From: Scheffersomyces stipitis CBS 6054
Taxonomy: Eukaryota > Ascomycota > Pichiomycetes > Serinales > Debaryomycetaceae
Direction of reading: 5' to 3'
NCBI RefSeq assembly: GCF_000209165.1
Contig: NC_009045.1
Coordinates: forward strand, 248,001 to 312,000
DNA: 64,000 nt
Made by a program: the position numbers and the translations under genes. Of this stretch, positions 19,188-29,905 are shown in pieces. The notes beneath the pieces were generated by a model. The model was given only the letters and a program-made list of their open reading frames with translations, was not told where the DNA came from and searched no databases. Numbering within the stretch: position 1 is the stretch's first letter; each line of letters begins with the position of its first letter.

Positions 19188-20348
19188 ATGGACGCGATAT
19201 CTGACCGAGTCTTCACGGAGACTACTCTGACGGAGACCTCTAATGATGACCCGTCACTTTTGACGGTCATTCTCGATGTCTCACCAGCTGGTTGGTACAG
19301 AATCCGAGATCAAACATCAATCGACGAATTGGCCAAGTCACTTTTAGTTTTCATGAATGCCCATTTGTCACTCAACAATTCCAATCAGGTGGCATTTATA
19401 GCGAGTACACCACAGAAATCGAAGTTCTTGTTTCCTAATCCAGAAATAGACTACGACGAGATTCGAACCAGTTCTTCTAGCTCTGGTTCTGCCTCAAACC
19501 AGCATCAGAGTCAAGATATCGACTCCAATGCTAGAGAAGAAACACCTACTTTAGTATCTAAGGACATGTATAGACAATTTCGAGTTGTTGATGAAGCTGT
19601 TCTCGAGGAGTTGAACGTGGTTTTCGACGAAATTGCTAATGGGATACAAGATATAAATAATAACTCTACTCTATCCGGAGCTCTCAGCATGGCTCTAACA
19701 TATACAAACCGAATGTTGACTCTTGACCAACTGATTTCTACAACTACGGCTTCAGCCATCAACTCTACTACTAGTATGGGAGCAGGTTCTGGGTCTGGAA
19801 ACACAGCTACCAATTCTTCTACCAGCAATCCTTCCAACAGCATTACTTCTATGAAATCGCGTATTCTTATTGTCACAGCCAACGACGAAGACGATGTCAA
19901 GTATATTCCCGTGATGAACTCGATCTTTGCGGCTCAGAAAATGAGGACTTCCATTGATATAGCCAAGTTGGGCTTTGAGGACTCGTCATACTTGCAACAA
20001 GCGGCGGATGCTACTAATGGGATTTACTTCCACGTTCATGATCCTCGTGGAATTGTGCAGACTTTGACTTCTGCTTTTTTCATAGAACCTTCTATCAGAC
20101 CGTTCATCATACTCCCAACCAACTCTAATGTCAACTACAGAGCCAGTTGCTTTGTCACCGGCAAATCCGTGGATATAGGCTTTGTTTGTTCAGTGTGTCT
20201 CTGCATCATGAGCAAGATTCCACCGTCTGGCAAATGCCCGGCCTGCGAATCGGTGTTTGACGAAAAGATCATAGCCCAGTTGCTGAAAGGTCCTTCTGTT
20301 CTTTCCAAGAAGAAGAGAAAGATAGATACGAATGGTGCAGCCAAATAG
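19188..20348 (+). CDS. TFB4: TFIIH core subunit Tfb4 (p34)
   Basis: Tfb4 is a structural subunit of the TFIIH core used in transcription initiation and nucleotide excision repair, where it pairs with Ssl1/p44. The ATG at 19188 (MDAISDRVF) is taken as the start; the frame is open 30 bp further but holds no ATG. The 386-residue product has the vWA-like fold beginning LLTVILDVSPAGWY, with an inserted Ser/Thr/Gly-rich stretch (about residues 195-220). A C4 zinc finger follows (CSVC...CPAC, about residues 335-355), then a basic KKKRK nuclear signal near the end. In S. cerevisiae TFB4 (YPR056W) adjoins BRR1, also present in this window. Confidence 0.95.
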   Translation: MDAISDRVFTETTLTETSNDDPSLLTVILDVSPAGWYRIRDQTSIDELAKSLLVFMNAHLSLNNSNQVAFIASTPQKSKFLFPNPEIDYDEIRTSSSSSGSASNQHQSQDIDSNAREETPTLVSKDMYRQFRVVDEAVLEELNVVFDEIANGIQDINNNSTLSGALSMALTYTNRMLTLDQLISTTTASAINSTTSMGAGSGSGNTATNSSTSNPSNSITSMKSRILIVTANDEDDVKYIPVMNSIFAAQKMRTSIDIAKLGFEDSSYLQQAADATNGIYFHVHDPRGIVQTLTSAFFIEPSIRPFIILPTNSNVNYRASCFVTGKSVDIGFVCSVCLCIMSKIPPSGKCPACESVFDEKIIAQLLKGPSVLSKKKRKIDTNGAAK

Positions 20349-20546
20349 GTTCTTGTATATTAGTCTGTAATTATAGAAACGAATAGCATTTAAGTGTATC
20401 CGTAGTATATTTATCCGTAGTAAACGAGACAAGAAGTGTTCCACAATAATAGGAACTTCTATGATAAGCATTCAGTCTTCTGTTTTAAGTTGAATTATCT
20501 ATTACGTCAAGAAACTGATCCTTGTTTTGCAAGTATACTCTCGTAG

Positions 20547-20951
20547 TCATATCCCTCGGTTCACAACATCAAAACGAAACAGTCGAGGATAGCCGTGTTT
20601 GTCGATCATATGGAGCCTTCTCTTCTTCGGAGTCGAGCAAACCTTGGAACAGCCATCTCCGTAGTTGAAACACTTGAAGACCTTGGCTCCTTTCTCTTGC
20701 TCTATCTTTACAAACGGGTTGTGGTTTTCGTCTATGTGTAAGTGGAGGAACTTCTCCGATGGAAATCGTCTCCGGCATTCATTACAGATATGATTATGGA
20801 ATGAGAGTATATGAGTCTCGTATTCTTCATAACTGGAGAACAGTTTGGGCTCCGAATGACATGGAGGAATTGTGCATTCAATATGTTGTGGTTGGCTAAC
20901 TACAGGTTGCACTTGGTCTTCATCTTCCTCATCTCTGGCTCGTTTGCTCAT
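20547..20951 (-). CDS. ZNF511-type C2H2 zinc-finger protein
   Basis: A 134-residue protein resembling the conserved ZNF511 family. It has an atypical first finger (ECTIPPC ... YETHILSFH), a second finger (CNECRRRFPSEKFLHLHIDENH) and a third (CFNYGDGCSKVCSTPKKRRLHMIDKHGYPRLFRF). The HxYPxxFRF ending is a hallmark of the family as I remember it. Function is poorly defined; a nuclear nucleic-acid-binding role is inference. A short upstream out-of-frame ATG overlaps the start. I know of no S. cerevisiae gene of this type at this locus. Confidence 0.8.
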   Translation of the reverse strand: MSKRARDEEDEDQVQPVVSQPQHIECTIPPCHSEPKLFSSYEEYETHILSFHNHICNECRRRFPSEKFLHLHIDENHNPFVKIEQEKGAKVFKCFNYGDGCSKVCSTPKKRRLHMIDKHGYPRLFRFDVVNRGI

Positions 20952-21225
20952 TGGACATGGTCAACTGTTGGGAGAAAAGATTAGTGAAATTTATTTGAAG
21001 TTGCTGAGCATCGCATTTTTGACATTCTTCTCCACACTATTTCTCCATTTTCCATACCCTATCTCTCTATTCCAATTACAATTCAATTTCTCCTACTGAT
21101 ACTCTCTATGGTACACTTATTCTGTGATCCATTCCTTGCTACTCTCTCTTAATGAACTCTGCTGATAATGCTTATATTAATGCCATAATTGTAGATAATA
21201 AGGTTCTTCAACCAAATGTCGTAGA

Positions 21226-22004
21226 CTACTCGCCTATATCTTCAAACCAGTCTTCTGGTCTTTCGTCAATGAACTTCTTCATCAAAGCCTTACATTCGGG
21301 GTCGTTCAAATTCACCACTTCCACGCCTTCTGAACGGAGCAAAGCCTCGGCTCCCACGAAGTTCACATTTTCTCCCAAAACCACTCGCTTAATTCCATAC
21401 ATAAGACAGGCTCCAGAGCACATATGACAGGGAGACAAGGTGGTGTACATGGTGCAATTCTTGTACACGCTTCCCTTCAAACGACCGGCGTTTTCCAAAA
21501 CAGACATCTCACCGTGTAAGATGGCCAGATCCTTCTGGAAACGCATATTATGGCCCCTGCCTAAAACAGTGCCATCTTCACTGATGAGAGCGCCTCCAAT
21601 AGGCACGCCTCCTTCTTCGTACCCTACATTGTTAGTAACCTCTTCGATCTCATAAACGTAGAACTCACAATCTCGTAGAACTCACAATCTCGTAGAACTC
21701 ACTATATCGTAGAATTCATTCACGATCTCTTCGGGACCATATCATGGATACCTCATGCATAGATACAATTGAAATCGCAGATATCAACAAATTGGCATAT
21801 GGTTGATTTCCCATCAGACTCTGATACTTCAAAACGGTGAGATTCATAGAAACTACAAAATGATCAAATGTGTTACATAGTCTACAGTGCAAGAATCTAC
21901 CAATTGTAGACTGCTGACAGCGAGATATCCAATATCACAAGACACTTACCCTTTTTGGCCTCTTCCAAGGCTATCTGCATGCCCTTTTTATCGTTGAATG
22001 GCAT
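21226..22004 (-). CDS. FCY1: Cytosine deaminase Fcy1
   Basis: Converts cytosine to uracil in pyrimidine salvage and also deaminates 5-fluorocytosine, so it decides sensitivity to that drug. Exons 21950-22004 and 21226-21623 give 150 residues. The spliced N-terminus reads MPFNDKKGMQIALEEAKKGY and then EEGGVPIGG, matching the yeast enzyme. Zinc ligands are H55 in the HGE motif with E57 as proton shuttle, and C84/C87 in SPCHMC. The C-terminus FIDERPEDWFEDIGE is nearly identical to yeast Fcy1. The intron is 326 nt with GTAAGT and TACTAAC. VPS15 lies upstream on the same strand. Confidence 0.97.
21624..21949 (-). other. FCY1 intron (326 nt)
   Basis: Donor GTAAGT at 21949-21944, branch site TACTAAC at 21637-21631, acceptor TAG ending at 21624. 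It joins G to GG to make Gly19. It holds a tandem repeat close to the branch site. Confidence 0.92.
21657..21720. repeat. 17-bp tandem repeat in the FCY1 intron
   Basis: Two perfect copies of CGTAGAACTCACAATCT (21657-21673 and 21674-21690) are followed by a third variant copy (21691-21707) and a decayed fourth. The array sits 20 bp upstream of the branch site in transcript order. Confidence 0.85.
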
Positions 22005-22813
22005 TATGCTGTCGTTGCTAGCTCGGTCCAAATGGAGAAGGATCCCACACTAAAAATGAAATCTTGTAAAATCACAGATCCCGCATTTCAGATGTGCCCC
22101 GCCAAAATCTTTGTAGGGTCCTTTCCAGCATTAATTGAGATTTCCGAGTTGCGCTCCTGTGAAGTTTGATTTAAATACGCCAACTTAAATATATCTCTAA
22201 TTCCTGCTAGTGAAATGTATGTCTGCGCACGCCTTCAACTTAAACATTGTTGGTATTTTCTTAGCCTGTTTCCTAGCCGGTCACTAACTGCAAATGTAGA
22301 AGCAATGCAGCTTGTGCATGCTTGGTGAAATATCAACCAGCTATCCTTGGCTACCCAACAATACAAAATAAAACACGAAACAAAAAAAGATTCGAGCCAA
22401 CCGTGTTCATTTTACCTAACTAAGCTAAATCTGCTGTTCCAGTCTAACCTTTAAACAAACTCTGCGTCTCTGCAAATCTTTGTGATAATTTTATAACACC
22501 GTAATAGTTATAGTCTTTATAATTACGATCCACATGAAAAAGTCCCAGATAATACGTCTGTAAGTAGGCTGTCTCAAGAAATTTTAGAACAGCTATTTTT
22601 CAGAAGATAACCAGCGAAGTCTCAACATGTAATTATTTAGGATATATGTAGCTTTCGGCCCTAATATGTGCATTTGAGTTCTGGTGATCTTTAGATAATT
22701 CTATTGTACGTAGACAGCATATCCTCACATAAGACGAAACAGAAAATACTGCAAGAACAAAGCATAAACACCAGCCTAACTAGCAAAATCACTTGCTGAA
22801 CTTCGATGCACGG
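22005..22813. promoter_or_regulatory. VPS15 3' flank and FCY1 promoter
   Basis: 809 bp between two minus-strand genes. AT-rich; no ORF of note. Plus-strand intron-like signals near 22217-22300 have no reading frame around them and were not accepted. Confidence 0.45.
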
Positions 22814-25800
22814 TTATTTGTACAAGTTGATATAGCCATTACGATCAGCAGATATTATCATTTCAAATGGCTTCGTTATGACGTCAATGGCCGTAATTGT
22901 ATCTTGGTGTCTCGCCAATGCGTCCAGTTGAGACTTGGCCAATTCTTCTAGTGAATAGCTTCTTCTGTCGCTGGACTTTGGAGCTTTGGCATCCTTCAAA
23001 AATATTTCGTTAATCAAGCGTTGCCCCAGGGCATTATATGAATTGACGATAAAATCAGTCTCATTGCTAACGTTCAAAGAAGTAGAAGCTTTGATATTAT
23101 CTAGATTCCAAGCGATAATTCTTCTATCCCATGTTGAACTGATAAAATAATTCTTCTTCCCATCGGCAAAACTAAAATACTTAATCGCAGTCATGCTATG
23201 ATTGGAGTCTTCTCCCGAATCAGTGATTCCATCTACATCAATTCGGATATTTTCAAATATTCTATCGATGTCATACACCTTCCCAGTATTGTCGAGTTCT
23301 TCAAGTGAATATTTCTTCTGAAAAGGATTATCCACATGTGAACTTAAGACTAGCTTGCACTCAAACGAAGGAATGGACCACACCGAGATATCACTTTCAC
23401 TGCTTCCTCCTATCATTACAAAATAAGAAGCTGGAGCTTTATTTCCAGACTCTGACATTCCATTGTCAGATTCTGAATTCAATTTAAATGCAGACGGTAA
23501 CAACACCAACTTTCGAACAGAACTGTAACCCGAAAGAATACTCTGGCCCTCTTGCAATTTCACTTTCCAAACTTTAGTCAATAACTTAAATCTGAGATCC
23601 CACAAACAAATGATTCCCTGTGATGTGCCAATAAGTAGCCATGTACCTGAATGATCGACGATGAATGTCTTTGGGATGCCGTGAATCAATGGATTATCCA
23701 ATTCAAATACTTTCTCCATTTTTATAATATCCAAACAAACTACCTTTGAATTCGAAGTAATACCAACCAACCAACTTTGCTTCTCTGTTAATACGAATTC
23801 GCAATTGACAAAGTAAGCACCCTCTGAGCTATAGTCGTCGACAAGGTCATATTTTCGTATTAATGACACTTTTGGATACTTTATGATTCTCTTACTTTTC
23901 CCTCTAGATACATCAATCCTAAAAATTCTGATTGATCCATCGATTGTTGTAACTGCCATTACAAACCTGTCAGAAATGAACTTGATCGATGTAATGGTCG
24001 ACTTGAGATTGACGGAAAGACTCGAATGCTTTCCTGAAGTTACCTTTTCCATTCTATAATTATCCCATATTCTAAGCCATCCTAATTCAGATCCACTGAC
24101 AAAAAATTCAGAAGTTGGACCTGACACCAAACAATTTATTCCATCAATTTCACCTTTACTATTACGTCCTGAATTAATTTGTGATACGAGAATACCCTTC
24201 GGAGACCACGGCTGTTGATCTGTGACAGTACTCATGGACAGCTTTGTTGATTTTACGATATTTCCAAACTCCGGAAAATCACTCAAGCTCGGATCGAAGT
24301 CTATGCTGTTCAAATAATTCAACATGTAAGGATTAAGCCCGCTGTAGCTGTGTTTTATGTTTGCAGTTACCATTTTCATTTTATTGACGACAAACATTCT
24401 ATGCGTCGAGTTTGAACTTTTGGTTGAATGTACATGGTGATGGTGCTGGTGATATGAATCTGGATTTCCGACTTCATGACTAGTCTCAAGTTCGCCAAAA
24501 ACACTGGCTTCAACAGTCTGTACCGATGCCTTCACTTTGCTGAAATTCAGCAATATTAATGATGCAGAACCACGTCTTGATTCGAAGTCTTTGAGTGACA
24601 CTGACTCTCCTGGATTAGTCGAGGCATCAATATTCTCTTCGATAGTTCGAGAACCAGATAGTAACGGTTCTGACTTGTAGCATATATCAAAGAAAATATT
24701 CCTTGGAGTTATACTAGGATTCTCTGCTGCAATGTTAAACTCCTTCTCTTCTAAATCAAGATTTTGGGAGGAGTTACCACCGTTTGCAGACTTCGCTATA
24801 TGAAAAATATAATCACGCAAAATAAATACTTTCCACAAACCTTTATCTTCTAATCCAACCGATTTCAACTTAATTAGCCACTGTTTGTCTTCTGGAGATA
24901 GTGGAAGTGTAGAAGTACTTCCATTAGCCATTGCAAAAGTCACTTCGGAGTTAAGTTTAGGTAAATAGACAGACTTACCCATATTCTTTGAGAAGGACAC
25001 CAACTTCTTCTTAGATGTATTTAATTGGTTCAATGTTGAAAAGTTCTTCTGCTGCCAAAATAATGACTTATTGCTAGCATTAAGACACCAAGAAATTGCT
25101 AGCTCGTAAACTTGCTTTGTCAAGGGCTTAGTCAAACATGGATACAATGTTTGCCAATTGATAACAGACAAATCGTACGATAAGAACCCTTTAATCAAAG
25201 GGTAAAGGAAACAATATCTATCAGCATTGGTTAAGTTCTCACTGATTGAAATTATCAATGTCAAAACTGATTGTCGTATCCATTCGTTTGGATGCAAAAG
25301 CAAGTTAATTGAATTTGACAATAGCTCCTTGTAAATCTCTAGAGCATTAAATTCAGTTCTAGGGTTAATTAATCTGGTCTTGACGAATTCATTAAAGATC
25401 TCTAATACTTTCAAAACAACAAATTGCTCCAGGTCGCCCAATGCTTGAATCAACAACGGAAGAATATATTGTTCAAATGTGAGAACTCCAACATATGGAG
25501 CCAATTTAAGAGTGGAAGACAAAAATGCTAGCTTGAGACCAATGGTGCTAGTTTCGTTAAGGTAAGATATTAAATGAGGTAAGATTATTTCGTTGGTCTT
25601 GTCGATTCCAAAAAAATGGCAAAGTGGTAGAATGTTTTCCACAAGACTGATCCTCACCAGAGGGCTAGAATCAGTTAATAGAATGAATGTCAAACCTTCA
25701 AATTGAACATCTAAGAGTGCCTTCGGGATACTCAATGCATTATACAACGTCAAGATATCGTCATTTAAATTTTCGTTCACTGAATAGGAAACAATTTTAT

Positions 25801-27526
25801 TGTAATCTTTCAAGGCATCGCTGTTGAAAGTCTTGGACATCATCCAAAATTTCTTCGAGCAATTTGCCAAGTAAGGAAGACATCCTGCAAGTGTAACCTT
25901 GATCATATTACTCTCATCCTTGGGTATGTTCAACAGAGCTATACTAGTAAGTTTTGGTAACAAATACTCAGGGAATGTCAACACATTTATAGGTGTAATG
26001 TAAGAACAGGAAAGGAGTAAGGTGGTGATGGAAGTTAAAGCTACGCATGCAACTTTCGAGGAAATCTTTACACTCTGGAACAGTTGAGCATGTGAACGAT
26101 TCTGTTGAAGAGCGTTGGAGGAGCTTTCTACAAATTCATCTAATAAAGAGCACAATGACGGTAAGGACCGGTCCAATTTACATTCGTCGTTGACCCTTTC
26201 AGATAGAGCAAGGATCAACTCGCATGCTTTAATTTTGGAGGAAACCCTTTTGAGTGTCTTCATCAAGCTGAATACAACATTTAACAAGATCACAGCTGCT
26301 ACATCTGGTCCATCTTTAGAGTAGTTGTTTGGCTTAATGACGTAATCACGAGGCATTCCAGGGAGATTAAGTTTTAATGGTAAGAAACTAGAGCTGTTCT
26401 TTCTTGATTTTTCCATAGAGTAGTCGAACTCCAAGGCTGTGACGATTTTATCGAAGTTGTTGTATATCCTGTCTAGCTTCAAGTCGTTGATGGAAGCGTT
26501 GTCATCATTTTTGTCTAACGTATATAGCTCGTTATTGTTCAAGTCTGCCATGAAGTCATAAAGGAAGTTGTAGAATACATTAGGAAAGCATTTATCCTTG
26601 TAGGAGTCGATCAATTCTTGAGCAGCTACTCTTTTCTCCGGGTCAAATTGGATAAGTTGGTTGATCAATAGTTTGATGTCATTATCCTCAATCGAACTCA
26701 AGTCAGGTACAAATTCGTTTCTCTTGTATTTGAACAACTGGGCCAAAGTGAAGGTTGGTTCACCATCTGAATACAATTCAGCTACTACACAGCCTAAACT
26801 GAACAAGTCCATTTCATCCGTAAGCCTGTTGACTCCAGAATAGTGACCATCATCGTCGATGTTTTGTATTACATTGGTGTTATCGTTAGTGTTGTAGAAC
26901 CTCTCTGGAGCTAAATAGCATACTCTTCTGTCCGAACTATCAAAGTAGAACGAGAACTGATTTGGATTATCCTCGGGGATATACGTTGGTTTTGTGTATT
27001 CGGCAAAGTCTGCCACCATGAGCCAGTTCCATGAGGTTACAAGGAAGTTTTCTAGCTTTAAATCACCGTGTCTTACATGTAGAGAATGGAGGTCGCTTAC
27101 TATTTTCAACATCTGAAATACTAAAAACAACTTCTCTACGGGATCTAGAAATGGCCTAAGTGAAAGTCGATCATACAAGTTGGTCTTTGCCATCTGCCGG
27201 ATGATATAGCCAGCCCTGTCAGTTTCTATGATCTTGTGCCAGGGCAAAACGTTGTGGAATGGTGCTACGACTGAAGCCAGTTTGGCTAGCAATTCTGTGA
27301 CTTCTTCGAGTCGAAGACTGTAATTGGACGAGGCAGTCTGTGTTGGTTTGATGAGAATTTTGATGATAACGAGATTGCCTGACTTGGTATCCACAGCCTT
27401 TATCGTTTTAAGAAAACGGGAGTTGTTGAGGAGCTCCACGTACTGGAAGGACTCTAGAACGTCTACATAGGACGAGATCGCTACTGTGGCCGCAGAGGGC
27501 GCCAAGAGCGACAACCGTGCTCCCAT
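22814..27526 (-). CDS. VPS15: Vps15 regulatory protein kinase of the PI3-kinase (Vps34) complex
   Basis: Vps15 anchors and activates the Vps34 phosphatidylinositol 3-kinase on endosomal and autophagic membranes. The 1570-residue protein starts MGARLS, an N-myristoylation signal. The kinase-like domain spans about residues 25-315 with HGDLKLEN (D155, K157, N160) and DFA at 173-175 in place of DFG, as in other Vps15 proteins. HEAT-type helical repeats follow (about 400-850), with FEYLLPKL and HPNEWIRQSVL blocks. A C-terminal WD40 propeller covers about 1110-1570, ending DRNGYINLYK. Length is typical of the family. BRR1 is divergent from it. Confidence 0.97.
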   Translation of the reverse strand: MGARLSLLAPSAATVAISSYVDVLESFQYVELLNNSRFLKTIKAVDTKSGNLVIIKILIKPTQTASSNYSLRLEEVTELLAKLASVVAPFHNVLPWHKIIETDRAGYIIRQMAKTNLYDRLSLRPFLDPVEKLFLVFQMLKIVSDLHSLHVRHGDLKLENFLVTSWNWLMVADFAEYTKPTYIPEDNPNQFSFYFDSSDRRVCYLAPERFYNTNDNTNVIQNIDDDGHYSGVNRLTDEMDLFSLGCVVAELYSDGEPTFTLAQLFKYKRNEFVPDLSSIEDNDIKLLINQLIQFDPEKRVAAQELIDSYKDKCFPNVFYNFLYDFMADLNNNELYTLDKNDDNASINDLKLDRIYNNFDKIVTALEFDYSMEKSRKNSSSFLPLKLNLPGMPRDYVIKPNNYSKDGPDVAAVILLNVVFSLMKTLKRVSSKIKACELILALSERVNDECKLDRSLPSLCSLLDEFVESSSNALQQNRSHAQLFQSVKISSKVACVALTSITTLLLSCSYITPINVLTFPEYLLPKLTSIALLNIPKDESNMIKVTLAGCLPYLANCSKKFWMMSKTFNSDALKDYNKIVSYSVNENLNDDILTLYNALSIPKALLDVQFEGLTFILLTDSSPLVRISLVENILPLCHFFGIDKTNEIILPHLISYLNETSTIGLKLAFLSSTLKLAPYVGVLTFEQYILPLLIQALGDLEQFVVLKVLEIFNEFVKTRLINPRTEFNALEIYKELLSNSINLLLHPNEWIRQSVLTLIISISENLTNADRYCFLYPLIKGFLSYDLSVINWQTLYPCLTKPLTKQVYELAISWCLNASNKSLFWQQKNFSTLNQLNTSKKKLVSFSKNMGKSVYLPKLNSEVTFAMANGSTSTLPLSPEDKQWLIKLKSVGLEDKGLWKVFILRDYIFHIAKSANGGNSSQNLDLEEKEFNIAAENPSITPRNIFFDICYKSEPLLSGSRTIEENIDASTNPGESVSLKDFESRRGSASLILLNFSKVKASVQTVEASVFGELETSHEVGNPDSYHQHHHHVHSTKSSNSTHRMFVVNKMKMVTANIKHSYSGLNPYMLNYLNSIDFDPSLSDFPEFGNIVKSTKLSMSTVTDQQPWSPKGILVSQINSGRNSKGEIDGINCLVSGPTSEFFVSGSELGWLRIWDNYRMEKVTSGKHSSLSVNLKSTITSIKFISDRFVMAVTTIDGSIRIFRIDVSRGKSKRIIKYPKVSLIRKYDLVDDYSSEGAYFVNCEFVLTEKQSWLVGITSNSKVVCLDIIKMEKVFELDNPLIHGIPKTFIVDHSGTWLLIGTSQGIICLWDLRFKLLTKVWKVKLQEGQSILSGYSSVRKLVLLPSAFKLNSESDNGMSESGNKAPASYFVMIGGSSESDISVWSIPSFECKLVLSSHVDNPFQKKYSLEELDNTGKVYDIDRIFENIRIDVDGITDSGEDSNHSMTAIKYFSFADGKKNYFISSTWDRRIIAWNLDNIKASTSLNVSNETDFIVNSYNALGQRLINEIFLKDAKAPKSSDRRSYSLEELAKSQLDALARHQDTITAIDVITKPFEMIISADRNGYINLYK

Positions 27527-28267
27527 TGGCAGATATGACGATTGTGCGAGAGAAAGGATAGGCTATTATGGAGATTTCACTATCCAATGGTTGGTAAACT
27601 TGAGTTGTATTGAACTTCTGGAGAACGATTGTGATTAGAGAGGTTCAGATAGAGGCTCATTATCTTTGTGCCTCCTTTTAAGAATGCGACTCACAGAAGA
27701 AATGAGCAGAGTTAAGTAGGAGAAGTTTTCAGCACAAATTAAGGAGAAATGCGCTAAAGAAGACAGAGACGATAATTCTACGTGAGATTCCTACCGTTGA
27801 GGTTTTGTAGTTTTATAGAAAATCAGAAGTTGAATGGGCCTTCGGTAGTTATTTGTCGGCGACTTTAACTGTGAAAATGTTAACTATGTGATAATCTCAA
27901 ATTGAAAAATTCATGGAGTGCGAAATCAAGTTGCAAATGAATTTCTATGATTTATTTCTGGGCCTTGAAAGACAACAGTCACTGGAAACCTGTAATTGGA
28001 TTATACTATCTTGAAGAGAATCCCAAGAGAGCCGAACTTTAGTAGATATTAGGATTAAACAACAGCTGAATTATAGCATCTGGAATCGGAATCACAAGCT
28101 ACCTAACAATCCTAACGTAACCATACCTGATACCAATTGATATCACCCATCGCTACAAATTGATGAAATATCAAAACATTTGATAACTCTGATAGATCAT
28201 CGTCCCCAAGCTGATACTCCTACAGTAGCCTACAATTTGTATTTGACCAAATCGTATATCGCAGATA
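27527..28267. promoter_or_regulatory. Divergent promoter between VPS15 and BRR1
   Basis: 741 bp, AT-rich. I see no TATA box of good quality, no repeat and no RNA gene. Short ORFs are absent or trivial. Confidence 0.4.
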
Positions 28268-29005
28268 ATGGATCGTTCTACAAAAAGACAAAAGTTGGAA
28301 GACACCCCAAGAGCCACAATGGATGCAACATTTGGCCAGTATCCAGCCTTTTCAGTAGAAACATCCGACGAAGACAACGATGTGGCACTTTACTTGCAGT
28401 CGGTACGAAGAGAAGCGGAAGAAGACAGCTGTGTTCATTTTGTTGAACGACATGAAGTAGAAGCCACTAAAGAGAATTCAGATATCGATAAAGCCATAGA
28501 CTCAAAAATATCTACTACAGAATCACATCCACTCGACCAATGGTCAGAAGACCTTCTAACGCGATTCGAGTCGCTCAAACAACAACTACAAACCCTACAG
28601 ACAGAGATACATTCTTCAGTGCCGTCTGATTTCGAAGTTCCAGACACAGCTAACCAATGGAGAAAGTTCGTATTTGAACATGAACCACCATCGATAGTGT
28701 ATTTCTACAAAAATATAGAACGTGCTACGGTCATCAAACTTTTGGTGTACTTCACGAAATGGCTAACTCTTTCAAGTTCGGCTGTGCTTTCCAGGTGGAT
28801 CTGGATAGCTCTCATAAGAATTGACAATCTTCTAGATCCAAACGAATGCTCGGTGATAAGAGACTTGGCAAAGAAGGCATCGAAGTTGTCCAGCAAAGAT
28901 GTTGACAATGCTACACCTGCTTCCAAATACACTATCAATATGATTTTGGTGCTAGTGAGAAACTACTACGGCCAAAGAGACCTTCTAGATGCAAAGTATT
29001 TGTAA
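28268..29005 (+). CDS. BRR1: Gemin2/Brr1-like snRNP biogenesis protein
   Basis: Gemin2 (SIP1) proteins hold Sm proteins during spliceosomal snRNP assembly; yeast Brr1 is the divergent member. The 245-residue protein has a basic start with KRQK, the family motif ALYLQSVRREAEE (about residues 40-52), a central Gln/Leu-rich helix, and the C-terminal helical domain with SRWIWIALIRIDNLLDPNECSVIRDLAKKAS. That last block is the most conserved part of the family. In S. cerevisiae BRR1 (YPR057W) adjoins TFB4 (YPR056W); here the two are 8 kb apart with ZNF511-like, FCY1 and VPS15 between. Confidence 0.8.
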   Translation: MDRSTKRQKLEDTPRATMDATFGQYPAFSVETSDEDNDVALYLQSVRREAEEDSCVHFVERHEVEATKENSDIDKAIDSKISTTESHPLDQWSEDLLTRFESLKQQLQTLQTEIHSSVPSDFEVPDTANQWRKFVFEHEPPSIVYFYKNIERATVIKLLVYFTKWLTLSSSAVLSRWIWIALIRIDNLLDPNECSVIRDLAKKASKLSSKDVDNATPASKYTINMILVLVRNYYGQRDLLDAKYL

Positions 29006-29259
29006 TAGAGCAGAATCTATGAAAGAATGTCAAGTACAACAAGAACGTATTCTTTACTCCAAAACCCACTTCTGTTGTATCATAGCGGTTTATTAGTCTT
29101 TCTCTCCGTAAAAGAGTATAAGGAATAATTGAGGCTCATAACTTTCGTTTTCACGTGACCTGAACGATAACTCTCAGAGATTTCAAAGCGATCAAAGATG
29201 AAAAATCGACATAAATCTCTGATTGTTCAGACCAAAAAATCCATAGAAACACATAAAAA

Positions 29260-29750
29260 ATGGCCAAAATCAATGCTAACTTGGTTGTTCCGTAAGTAAC
29301 ACTGTTTAGTTGGGGATTCTGTAATTTTCAGCGAATTTTCATCTGATTCGCTGTGAGAATCGCATTATCCACAATTTTCTACTTGACTTGTACTAACTTT
29401 TCTCAAGATACAAGCACTCTCCAGCCAAAGCACGTAATGAAGCATCTGGTATGCTTGCCCAGTCGTTGCCTATGGCCGCCATGTTCATGAGAAACAAGAT
29501 GTTGGCGTGGTCTGCTGTCTTTTTGGCTGTGCAATCGTACTTGAACGAGCCTCTTAACAAGCCAGCTGAAGCTGCAGACTCCAACTCCACTCCTAGTCAG
29601 CCACCTTTGTTGAGAGTCTTGTTTGCTTTCATTGGTTTGGTAACATGTTACCTTGATCTCATTTTCCCAGGCACCAGTCCTTATGCAAGAAGAGCTGTCA
29701 CCGAAGCTGTATCCGAGACTGTTAGCACTGCTGTCTCAAGTGCTACCTAA
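29260..29750 (+). CDS. Asterix-family ER membrane protein (YPR063C homologue)
   Basis: Asterix (WDR83OS, UPF0139) is a small ER protein; the metazoan protein is part of the PAT complex that shields polar transmembrane segments during insertion. Exons 29260-29291 and 29408-29750 give 124 residues: MAKINANLVVP, then YKHSPAKARNEASGML. Two hydrophobic segments (about residues 35-55 and 80-98) flank a Pro/Ser loop, and the block SLPMAAMFMRNKMLAWSAVFLAVQS fits the family signature. S. cerevisiae YPR063C is next to FCY1 (YPR062W), which supports orthology. The role is inferred from the family. Confidence 0.83.
29292..29407 (+). other. Intron of the Asterix-family gene (116 nt)
   Basis: GTAAGT donor at 29292, TACTAAC at 29391-29397, TCAAG acceptor ending at 29407 (AAG rather than the usual CAG/TAG). 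It joins CC to A to give Pro11. A CACGTG box at 29152-29157 lies 103 bp upstream of the gene's ATG. Confidence 0.88.
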
Positions 29751-29905
29751 TTTAAAAATGAGACCAATTCTAATTCTAATTCTACTTTTAAGATACGACT
29801 ACAATAATTTGACTATCTATAAGCTAATGTTACAATACGAATATATACACCTGAATAATACACTTGTAGAATATATAATTTAACGCTCTACAGCCTCTAG
29901 TCCCA

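Noticed and set aside
22217..22300. Plus-strand GTATGT followed by CACTAAC and ATGTAG, resembling an intron
   Set aside because: No coding sequence on either side; the next ATG frame stops after a few codons.
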